A stretch of DNA of 35,171 nt from Chromera velia (taxonomy: Eukaryota; Sar; Chromeraceae), in NCBI GenBank assembly GCA_018398765.1, contig JAHBMJ010001137.1, positions 1 through 35,171 of the forward strand, written 5' to 3'. The notes under the pieces were generated by a model that saw nothing but the letters and a program-made list of their open reading frames with translations, was not told the DNA's origin and did not search any database. Both the position numbers and the translations under genes were made by a program. Within the stretch, counting starts at the first letter, position 1, and each line of letters starts with the position of its first letter. Below, one piece after another: positions 1 to 9,271 of the stretch.

Positions 1-172
1 CCCCCCACACACACACACACACACAGAGTGAGAGAGAGAAAGAGAGCGCTTTTGCCGTGGTGTGTCGGTGTCTTGAGAGTCTCCCAGTGTGTTTCCCACA
101 GGCAAAGAAACAGTCACACGCCCAAGTACGCACTTGCAGCTGCAAAGAAAACGCAACAAGATAAAAGCGAAC

Positions 173-451
173 CTGCAGGCTTTGAGCCTCTCCAGCCCCG
201 TCTGTGTCAGAGGAAGCCGAAGCGATTGCCTCTGAGATGCAGTGCCGTGCCAGAAGGAGGGCGCCCTCCTGATCCTTCACCCCCGTGATGAACACGTGGA
301 GGTGTGAGGAGACGGCGCTGGTCTCTCCCTTTCCCTTCCCCCTGGAGACCAGGACTCGGGTGAGAATCCAGAGGGCAATGGCGTCATCTATCTTCACGTC
401 TGTCACAAAAAGAACCTGCAGAGCCTCTCCAGCGGCAGATAGACGGGATTC
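173..451 (-). CDS. Exon of a nucleoside-hydrolase-like protein (partial gene, paralogue of the 9272-11549 gene)
   Basis: Read on the minus strand, this stretch is open for 93 codons. It starts after a possible acceptor (GATCGCAG at about 459-452) and ends before a GT at 172-171. It encodes LFVTDVKIDDAIALW followed by HVFITGVKDQEGALLLARHC. These align closely with VLVVTDVKFDDLLAIW and HVLVTGVSDQAGALRTVRHC of the plus-strand gene at 9272-11549, so the two are paralogues. The T-D-x3-D-D motif resembles the calcium- and ribose-binding DTDPGxDD loop of inosine-uridine nucleoside hydrolases. No flanking exons were found that continue the homology. Downstream, the minus-strand sequence at 1-140 no longer matches the paralogue. 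It is either the edge of a gene leaving the window or a decayed copy. Homology to the neighbour is strong; the family assignment is tentative. Confidence 0.6.
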
Positions 452-1497
452 CTGCGATCGCACAGCCAGATGGAACAATGGTCACAGAAAGACTTTCCCT
501 AGCTCTGCCAAATGACGTGCTGCGTGTACGCCGAGGGCGGTCTCATGTCCGGACGTACACAGCATTTCAGGATGGTAAACACAACGCGGAGAGGGAGAGG
601 GCGCTCATATCAGGGATGGTGGGAAACGCAAGCTGATTTATTCAAAGGGGAGAAGGATATCAAAAGCTCACATTTCCCTTTGTCCTATGAAAAGCCACAT
701 GCACATTGAATTATTTTGATGCACTGATTGAAGGCCCGACTGACCGTCGCTAAAAATTTCTCTGCGAGATCCATCCCGTGTTCGAAGTCGACCAGACACC
801 AGTGACCTCAGCCGCAGCAATCAAGATGTCAGAGGGATTTAAGAAGCGCGCCTGCAACTTGCCGCAATGGCAAGTCAAAGCGCAGAGAAGTTGCACAGAA
901 CGGCCGGACAAATTAGAAGCTGCCAGGGGGCGGGACATGATATTAATGACAGGTGTCTGAAACGTCGCGAGAATGGATTCGAATCAGACAAAACTGGGTC
1001 TGAGATCTGAAATTAAAGCTCTTCCCGATTGGGAGATCAGAGGAGACGGCAACATTTGGGAGACTGATCGACAAACATCATGCACGTACGTACGCGTCGC
1101 ACACCATTCGCACACCTCATGAATCCTCATGATATACCTCATGCATGCAGCGCGCGTGCAGCGCGCGTATAGCGCGCGCGTATAGACACGCGCACGCGTC
1201 GCCGGCCATCTATATATAGTATCATTGCCTGCATGATTTGACACTGACACACTTGTTGACTGACGCCGAATTGCTTTGCTGGACGTCCGTGCTTCCCGTT
1301 GGACACGCCTCTGATTGCTTATATGATTGTACTTCCCGTTTGTAGTCACATGCTCTGTTTTCAACTCTGCGTACGCTACGTTTTTGATCAATTAGCAACA
1401 CGCGCACCGCTCAGTCGTACTCAGACTGACGGTCACTGACCTTGTTTGTTTTTCCGCATGCCACCGTAACGTATAGACGTCCCCCCAAAACCTGACA
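452..1497. other. Intergenic region upstream of the ankyrin gene
   Basis: I see no supported coding exon here; short open frames on both strands have no splice context or recognisable motif. The segment separates the minus-strand hydrolase-like exon from the plus-strand ankyrin gene, so it is the likely shared 5' region if both are expressed. It holds the alternating CG/TA tract at 1080-1206 and a TATA-like run (TATATATAG, about 1211-1219), about 280 bp ahead of the first ATG. Confidence 0.4.
1080..1206. repeat. Alternating purine-pyrimidine, CG-rich tract
   Basis: The stretch is dominated by GCGCGC, CGTACG, GCATGC and TATA steps (for example CAGCGCGCGTGCAGCGCGCG around 1148-1167). Near-perfect purine/pyrimidine alternation over about 125 bp is the classic composition of left-handed DNA. 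It sits just upstream of the first exon of the ankyrin gene, with a TATA-like run immediately after it. A promoter-linked role is inference. Confidence 0.5.
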
Positions 1498-4400
1498 ATG
1501 GCCTCTACGAGATGCAGCAGTTCTTGCTCCGGTGGTGTGAAGTCCACCGAGAACAAAGGGAGTGTCTATCAAGAAGGCTGTGCTTGTCCCAATAGAGACT
1601 CCAACTTCTACAAGTAAGTGTGCATGCGGCGAGCTCCAATCAAAAAGAGTGTATGAAACGTGTGGGTGCAAAGGCTGCCCACAATGTTACTTTGATATCG
1701 TACAGCTTAGCAAAGTCAAAGAGCACAGGTGGATGTACCTACGCAGATTTTGTGTCCCTTTCTTTGATTTCTGCAGGCCTCGTCTGAACAGACTGACTGA
1801 CCTTCGTCAAAGACACCCGAACTTCATTCCCGAGTCAGCATGCGATTCCATGGGAAGAGCATGGACAGAGTGAGAGGTTTTCTAAAGACAGCACGGGCAA
1901 GAAAAGCCCGCGTGCCTCTGCCAGTGTTTGAGCCTTTCTCCACAGTGCATCCTTGCAAGGAAGGAAACTTTTGAGCTTAAAAAAACACCGCATGCGGTCC
2001 TGTTTCACATAATGCATGCACGCATGCATCCGCACAGGAGCCAGACTGTGTGTGCTGACCTCTCCCTGGAGCGAACTTGCCCTCGACGGTCTGACCAGTC
2101 CGGCACCTGCAGTCTTTAGCGGCTGTTGCCACGTGCTGACCTCCGATGTCTGCCAAAAAATATATGTATGCATATACACACACACACAAACTAGATATGT
2201 CTGCAGCGACTACACCCGTGCGAAGAAGCACCAAAGGGAAAAGGCTGTCCTCGTGGGGGACCTTCACGAGGCCAAACAGAAAATCAACGACTTGGTGAGA
2301 GCTGCTGCGAAATGCGAAAGTTGCAAGGAGGTCGGTCGTTGCTTCTGTGCAAACTTCATATCGCTTTTAGAATCCGTGTGTGGAAGTGCCTGTCGATCTG
2401 TCGAACTTGTCTTTCCGTTGGAGGTCTGTGTGATTCTTGTCTCGCTTTCTGGTTTGAAAGACAGTAAGAGTAAATAAATCGTACAGTCTGTCTATTAATC
2501 TGTCCGTACTTGAGAAAGGGAAGAAAAAAAAACGAAGAACAGTACAGTCTGTTGGTCTATCTGTCGCGACGCGGTGCATTATCACTCGACTCTTCATCCG
2601 CCTACCTACATGTCCTTTTGACTCGGTCACTTGCAGCCGCTCAAGTACACATTTGAAGACAAGGATGCGGAGAAGCAGAGAAAAGAAACGTCTCTTCAGG
2701 ACTCGTCCGTCGAGAAGGCCTTCGCGTCGCTTTCTGGAACGGGCAACGCCGAAGTGATCAAAATCCTCTCCACCCACCTGAGCACCTTTCAGATCTATTC
2801 TGCATTCGTCCAAGCGGCAGAGAGAGGCCATTTGGAGGCTGTGCAGTGTTTTCTCAAACAGCTGCCTCTCAGAGAAATGAGGGCAGAGACAAGGTCGGGG
2901 GATACCTGCTAGATCCATGCACTCTGTCTGGCTGTACAACCTGTTTGCACCCCTGAAATCACGCACATATCTCAGCTACTTCCCCCCTTGCTTGTGTCGT
3001 CCTGAAAGTCTTTCTTAAGTTTGTTGTATGCTCATCCTCGATCGATCGATCGATCGACTTGATTGTCCTTCCCTCCGCCCTTCTCCCTGTATGCACACAT
3101 TCGAGTGAGTGTGTATTGGCAAGCGTTCAAAAATGTCCGTCACGTCGCAAATCGCAAGGAACACCAAGAGGGGAAAAACAAAAAGAGACTGGAGCATGAC
3201 CAAGACGGCCCTTTTCTCTTCCGTCTGCAGGCAGGTTCACTCAGAGAAGCCCCCCAAATTTACTCCCCTCATGGCAGCCGCAAAGAGGGGGCACAGACAC
3301 GTTGTGAGGGAAATGATTAAAAAGTGGAAGAGCGAGGCAAGGCGAGGCGAAGTGGAGATGATGGAGGTGATACAAGAACTCGATCAGGCGAACGAGAAGG
3401 GCTGGAGGGCCATTTTCTTTGCTGCGCACAACGGCATGTGCGATGTTCTGGTGGACCTGATGGACGAGGGGGCCGAAAAGGATGCGATGACAAGCAACGG
3501 GAAGACGCTGCTGATGCACGCGTGTGAGGGTGGAGCAATTGATGTTGTTGATCTTCTTGCAGGTGGGTGGGTGGGTGGGTGTGTTGCTTGCAATTCCGTC
3601 TTTGTGGATGCGGTTTTGGGAATATCCTGTAGCTTTCATTGACAGAGTATAGGGAGGTAAGACGGAAGGCAGAAGAGAACAAGAACGAAAAAAAAGACAA
3701 AAGAACGCCGAGCTGCGAGATAAAAGCACTTGAGGAAAGGAAGTGAAGGAAAGAACAAAAAAAGATGTGTGTGAAACACTAAGAGGAGCAAAGGAGGGAA
3801 GGGAAAACGAGGGTGGGGCGGGAAGGGTTGGAAGCAGAGAACTCAGAGAAATGAAATCTGGAAAGTTAATCAATGGTTTCGTGGAAAGACCGCAAACGTT
3901 TCGCTTTTTTTCTCTCAAGGGGGGCTGTAGAAATGCGGATGTGGTCCGCGTTTCCAAGTGTGTTTTTGCATGTCTGCACGTGTTTTTATGCTTCCCAGTG
4001 ACACTGTACATCACCTCTTGAATGCATGTCATTGAAACTTCACTTCTGCAGGTGACTATCCGTTTGAAGATCCCTCAAAAGGCCTCTCCAAAAAGGGGGA
4101 GACTTCTCTTATCCTCTCAGCACAGAACGGGAGGGTGAACATAATGGACATTCTCATCTACAGGTGTGTCGGGACTTCTTCATGAGCTCCTTTCTGCATG
4201 TGCTCAAAATGCAGCATCGATGTGCAATGAACCAACCTGTGTTCGAACGGATCAACTCTCAACCTTGTTTTTGCATACCGAATTCACGTCAATCAAAAGT
4301 GCTACACACAGTCTGAGAACAGATCTAGATCGGTCGGTACTCCCGTTTTGCCTTCCCATTAGCATGCAACCGGATCATTTTCTGTCTCTGGTGATCACGT

Positions 4401-5671
4401 GGCTTATCTGACTGCACGTTTTGGGCGCATATTTTATTGGGAGACAGGGGTAAAGAGAGTCTTCCTGGTTCGAAGACTGCAAAGATGAGTGGGTGCAAAA
4501 TCTGCGTGTGTGGTGTACACGAAGAGGCCCTGCGAGCTCTTACTGTGTGCTTTGTGAATGGCAGGACTTCCAAAGATCGCAAGAAAGCGTTCCTGGACGC
4601 CCAGACGACTGACAAGCAGACCTCTGCTCTGATGGTTTCTGTAGAGAAGAAGCACACAGTCGCAGTGGAGTATCTCCTCAGTGAGGGGGCAGACCCAAAC
4701 CTTCAGGACAGCACCGGCACCTCCGCACTCATGATGGCCGCAGAGAGGGGAGATCGGGAGTCCATCGAGACGCTCTTGCGGTCAGTCAGTCAGTCAGTCA
4801 GTCAGTCGGTCGGTCGGACGGTCGCTCGGTCGGTCGGTCGGTCAGTCAGTCAGTCAGTCAGTCAGTCGGTCGGTCAGTCAGTCAGTCAGTCAGTCGGTCA
4901 GTCAGTCAGTCAGTCAGTCAGTCGGTCGGTCGGTCGATCGGTCGGTCAGTCAGTCAGTCAGTCAGTCAGTCAGTCAGTCAGTCAGTCAGTCAGTCAGCCA
5001 GCCGCGGAGTAGCGTTTCCATGATCTATTTTTCCGAAAGAAAAGCGCTCGTGCACGAGCTCTGCACGGTTTTGGAGAAGAGATGCTTTTATGTGTACCTT
5101 GACTTTCGAGACAGTCAATCTATCGAGAGAGACACAAATCAAAGCCGGCCGCACACAATTCAGAAAACAGAACCTGCAGAATGTCTCTGGAGCGTCGGGA
5201 TACAGAACTGAATATTTCCATGACCTTTACTGTCAAAACAGACAGCCACAGTTTCGGCTCTTCAAACTATTTTGGAAGCAAAGCGAAGCTGGTAAATTCA
5301 AAACTGATCAAATTTCCATGATACTCGGAAATATCGCTTTCAATATCTCCCCCTTCCTTCAGATACGGAGCCGATGTATCGCTTCTAGACAGAGAGAAAC
5401 GAACCGCAGCAACCAGGGCCGAACAAGCCGGTTTCCATGAGGCAAAGGAGATGATCGAGACAAAAAGAAAGGAGGGGCTGTCGCCTGACAGTAAAAGAAA
5501 GGATACACTGAATCACATGGAGCAGGAGTGGAGGGTGATTTCGGACCTCTGGGGCGTGACCCCCTCCTCCGCCTCCTCCTCCTCCTCCTCGAAGGTTGAC
5601 GATGACTCCTCCATCATCGAACTCTGGCCTGTGCAGGTAGCTCGGTCAGGGCTCCTGATTCCAAGCACAAT

Positions 5672-5710
<39 letters not shown>

Positions 5711-7987
5711 CTTAAATTGAAGGCTCAGACAAGTGAGAAACTGCCAACTACTGAGTGGCATGAAATACGTTGTGTCGCCCAACATCTCGATGGTTTAGGA
5801 CAGCTAACAGATTGTGCCAGCAGAACTTCTTTTTGATTGCATCCTGTTGCCAATGGGCCAAACTTGGCTTTCTTCCAAAAGTTCTTCTTTCTTTGAACCG
5901 ACGGAATGCACCCTACGGTTTCCCTGTGTTCGTCGCGTGGAGCCAAGACTTCTTATCGAAGACTGCGGTGTACAGGTGCATGTCAGGATGACAAAAGTAG
6001 TCAGCGTTTTGAACTGTTTGCAGATGCTCCAACGAATCTTCGAAAGTTTCAAGAAGAAAAAGGAGGCAGCAATGGCGGAGGCTGCGGGGGTAGACAACCG
6101 AGTCTCAAAAGAGCTTTTGTTGGACATCAAGAGAGGAAAGCTGCCGAGAAGGCAGGACATGAAGAGATTGATGACAAAGGAGGACAGAGAATTGATGAAA
6201 ACAATGAAGAGGATGGGGAAGGAAATGCCAACGAGGGGTAACTTCTCTGTCGTTTGTCTGTCCTACCCATGGCTGGCAAAGACCCACCCAGACCCCGACA
6301 TGTTCCACATGGAGCTGTTGCTCCGGAAGATAGAGGCGTCGTGGTGGGGGAGGAAAGGGCAGTCATCAGGAGACCCCCATCGGCCCGTGCTTGTTTTTTG
6401 GGACTTCATCTCTCTGCACGAACATCCACACGGGGGAACTCGGTGAGTCAGCAGAACTCTCATAGCAGTGTATGCTTTCCGGGGCTCCATGTTTCAAGCT
6501 GCCCTGCGCTAGACCTTCTAGTTTCTCTACTGTCATACGTGTTGTGAGGTAGAGTTTGTCTGTGTTGGACCACGTCGATTTTAGACCCCCTGAATCGAAT
6601 CTACAACCTGCTTTCTGACTAATTTGCGGCCATGCATTTTCCAAGTGCATGTAAAGTGGTGCCGAATGAAGTTGATTGCACGCTCCTGCATCTTTCCCTC
6701 CTTCCCCCTGCAGATCCCAAATGGAAGATGCCTGTTTCCAGAAGGCCCTCTCGTCCCTCGACAAGATCTACAGCAGCAACCACACCAGAGTCATCAGGGC
6801 AGAAGGGGTCCCCGAGGACTCATCCAACCCCACTCCAATGGGACGCAGGTGAGGGAGGAGTTAAGCATTTGTCCTTGAGGGTGACTTCCTGCCTTCCTGC
6901 GAACTCGATGGAGGAGAGATCAATGCCTTGGTGCTTTTGGGCGGTGACAGTGGTTGTCTTGTTGCCAAATGAGCTGAGCGAGGCGTTGTTTCACTGATCC
7001 GTACTTTCACCTTCCGATGCTCTCGCGTCAGGTCTCCCTAGTCTTGCAGGGCTCTTGTAGATGCCCCGTTGCGCTAGCGATGGAAACAATCAATTAACTT
7101 CGATGTAGTTTGCCGATTGTCTGATGCACCTGTCAGTCTGCTTTCAAACGCTGTATGCATGTGCAGGGGGTGGCCAACGGTCGAGGCGGCGTACTGTGCC
7201 TTCAAACCCCCCCACCTGGTTGACTACCTGCCCCTCTCTCTAGACGCCTCTTGGGAGGAAGAGGACCAGAGCAAGGCAAACACAGAGCAGCAGGCCCTCG
7301 TGCCCTTCCCCCCTGAGCTCTTCGAGAGGGTCCTCCAGAGGAAGGTGTTCACCAGCGGGTCTGATCAGAAAGTGGTCAGTCAGTCAGTCTGTCAGGTAGG
7401 TAGGCAGGCAGGCAGGCAGGCAGGCAGGCAATGTGTCTGTTTGCGTCTACGATGATGCACTGTTGCCAGTGGAGAAAGCGGCCACGCATATTTAGGTGAC
7501 CATATCTGTCCAAGTCAGGAATTCAGCAATACGACAAGCTGAAATTCAAAACGCATTCGAATGTCCGTGTCTCTTCTTGCTCGGCCCTTTGCAGGTCGGG
7601 AGGCTCTACTCTGAATTCGTTAGCAGAACAGTTCCCGGCATGCACCGCATCGCCTACAGCATACAGAATTTTGATGACAGACACGCGGAGATGCTGTCAA
7701 ACTTTCTTCACTTTGCAAGGTCACAGAAGGAGATCGGGGGATCAGGGGAAATCAGAGGCGGGGAGGAGGTTCCAGTTTCCCTCTCTCTGTCTGCTCTGGA
7801 CATCTGTCGCTCCTCTGTGGGAGACGAGGGAGCCATCTCTCTGATCATTGCCGTCAGTCCCACTCAAATAAAAGCGTCACATGAATTCATGCCACAAATG
7901 AACGATATGTCAGTAAACAGAACAAACAAAATGAGTGTGTTGACCTGCGGTTCGAGCGCCAGAAAAAAAGACACACACACGCACACA

Positions 7988-8047
<60 letters not shown>

Positions 8048-8841
8048 CAGAGACAAAGACAGAGATAGAGAGAGGCAGACACAGAAATAGAGGCAGAGAC
8101 AGAGATAGAGACAGAGAGGGAGACAGAGATAGAGACAGAGACAGAGATAGAGACAGACACACAGAGACACAGAGACAGAGACACAGAGACAGAGACACAG
8201 AGACAGAGACACAGAGACAGAGACACAGAGAGAGACAGAGATAGAGATAGAGACAGAGACAGAGACAGAGACACATACAGAGAGAGACAGACACAGAGGT
8301 GTTCAAATGCAGGTGAGGCTCACTTGTCAAAATGGAAACCTCCAGCAGCAGAACAAAACACTGATCGAATGGTGAAGTCCCAATTGCGAACGAAAAATTT
8401 TCGTCAAACAACATCAACCCAGCGAATCGATTTTTCTTCTCCCTACGCCTGCAGTCAAGCCACATCCCCAAGATGCGCAGTCTGTTGCTGGCCTCTCTGA
8501 AAAATTTGACAGACGAGACGCTTCAGGTGCTTGCGGACAAATTTGAAAGCCCCGAATCTAGATGGGGTCTCTCTGTGGTGAACTTTGACAACTGCACTCA
8601 TTTTGGTGAGAACAACAGAATGCACAAGGTGGTGGACGAGGTCGTCAGGCTGTTTGTGACTGCAAGACAGTCCCAGAAGTCCGGCCTCACGCTGAGCATC
8701 CGGAAGGTGTCACTGGACCAATCGCATCTAGAGGAGATACGCGCGGCGAAGGAGAACGCCCCAGTAAATTTACTATGCGATTCTGTGCCAGAATTTACAC
8801 TCGAAGCAGCATTCGACAGAGCGGTCAGTCAGCTATTCTGA
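1498..8841 (+). CDS. Multidomain ankyrin / HET-TIR-like / LRR-like protein, 13 exons, 964 aa
   Basis: Exons: 1498-1613, 1777-1869, 2207-2294, 2637-2893, 3231-3562, 4052-4163, 4565-4780, 5363-5636, 6024-6442, 6714-6848, 7167-7374, 7595-7852, 8455-8841. Every junction keeps the reading phase. All introns begin GT, and all but one end in GCAG. Residues about 70-140 are charged and coil-like. About eight ankyrin repeats run from residue 150 to 435 ([53 protein letters not shown]). A Lys/Ser-rich linker follows. Residues about 570-700 carry SYPWL...HPDPDMF (S576), [10 protein letters not shown] (W622), a FQKAL...[10 protein letters not shown] stretch and [10 protein letters not shown] (R681). Their order recalls HET and TIR-type domains. 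Residues 811-932 contain LRR-like units ([28 protein letters not shown]). Exon 13 could instead splice at 8824 (GTCAGT), but no phase-compatible downstream exon was found. AATAAA lies at 8876. Ankyrin call firm; HET/TIR and LRR calls tentative. Confidence 0.82.
3038..3058. repeat. (GATC)n microsatellite in intron 4
   Basis: A short tetranucleotide run of GATC units lies inside the intron 2894-3230 of the ankyrin gene. That intron uses an unusual donor, GTCGGG. I see no coding content in it. Confidence 0.8.
4781..4998. repeat. (GTCA/GTCG)n tetranucleotide array forming the intron 7 splice donor
   Basis: About 218 bp of GTCA units, interspersed with GTCG, start exactly at the 3' edge of exon 7 of the ankyrin gene. 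The first unit, GTCAGT, serves as the inferred 5' splice site. The array also stays open in the exon frame. An unspliced transcript would add about 70 residues of Ser-Val-Ser-Gln and Gly/Arg variants before a stop at about 5010. Dozens of equivalent GTCAGT donors are therefore available in tandem. Confidence 0.85.
5674..5706. repeat. (CT)n microsatellite in intron 8
   Basis: A dinucleotide CT run lies just downstream of the exon 8 donor (GTAGCT at 5637) in the intron 5637-6023. Its opposite-strand reading gives an Arg-Glu run that should not be taken as a gene. Confidence 0.85.
7375..7430. repeat. GTCAGTCAGTC donor followed by (GGCA)n in intron 11
   Basis: The intron 11 donor is again GTCAGTCAGTC, a short version of the array at intron 7. 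It is followed by GGTA and then GGCA tetranucleotide repeats up to 7430. This is the second intron of the gene whose 5' splice site lies in a GTCA repeat. Confidence 0.75.
7971..8299. repeat. (CA)n then (GA)n / GAGACA compound microsatellite in intron 12
   Basis: Roughly 330 bp of CA followed by GA and irregular AGAGACAGAGACA units fill most of the intron 7853-8454. Long minus-strand frames here are Ser-Leu-Val-Cys low-complexity artefacts. The strong purine bias of the plus strand could favour triplex or slippage. Confidence 0.9.
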
Positions 8842-9271
8842 AACTCATTCCATATTATCAGGAGCATTTGGGCAGAATAAACGTACAGATTCATCAACGC
8901 AAACTCACTTGATTTGGCTGACGCAAAGCAAAACATTCTTTCTGCACAAACAGAAGAAATGAGGCATGAATTTAGGCTTATTCCCACCATGAAGGCTAAT
9001 GGGAAGAAAGGGGGGAATTCTTTCCGGGCCGCGAACGAAAAGTGCAAGACTCAGAGGGATACATCTTTTTCGGAGTGCTTCCACGCTTGTCGGCCTTCCG
9101 TCCTCTGTTCCACAGTGTGTGTGCATGTCTGGGGCTGCTTGCGTACTCGCTTGTTCATAAGCACCACCGCCTGCTTTCCAGTCTTTCACATTCCCCGCAT
9201 GTTCCCTCGATACAGATGTTCTCCCCCCACGTGCAAGCTCCTTCAGAGTTCCCAAGAACTATAAAACATTC

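Noticed and set aside
3241-4032. 263-codon minus-strand frame
   Set aside because: Lies antisense to exon 5 of the ankyrin gene, which has clear ankyrin repeats and splice sites; the antisense product is a Ser/Pro/Phe-rich shadow.
4434-5012. Extension of exon 7 through the GTCA array as coding
   Set aside because: The following ankyrin repeat continues only after splicing to 5363; the read-through product is low-complexity. Kept as a splicing-variation finding instead.
7864-8471. Ser-Leu-Cys-Val rich minus-strand frames
   Set aside because: Antisense of the CA/GA microsatellite inside intron 12 of the ankyrin gene.
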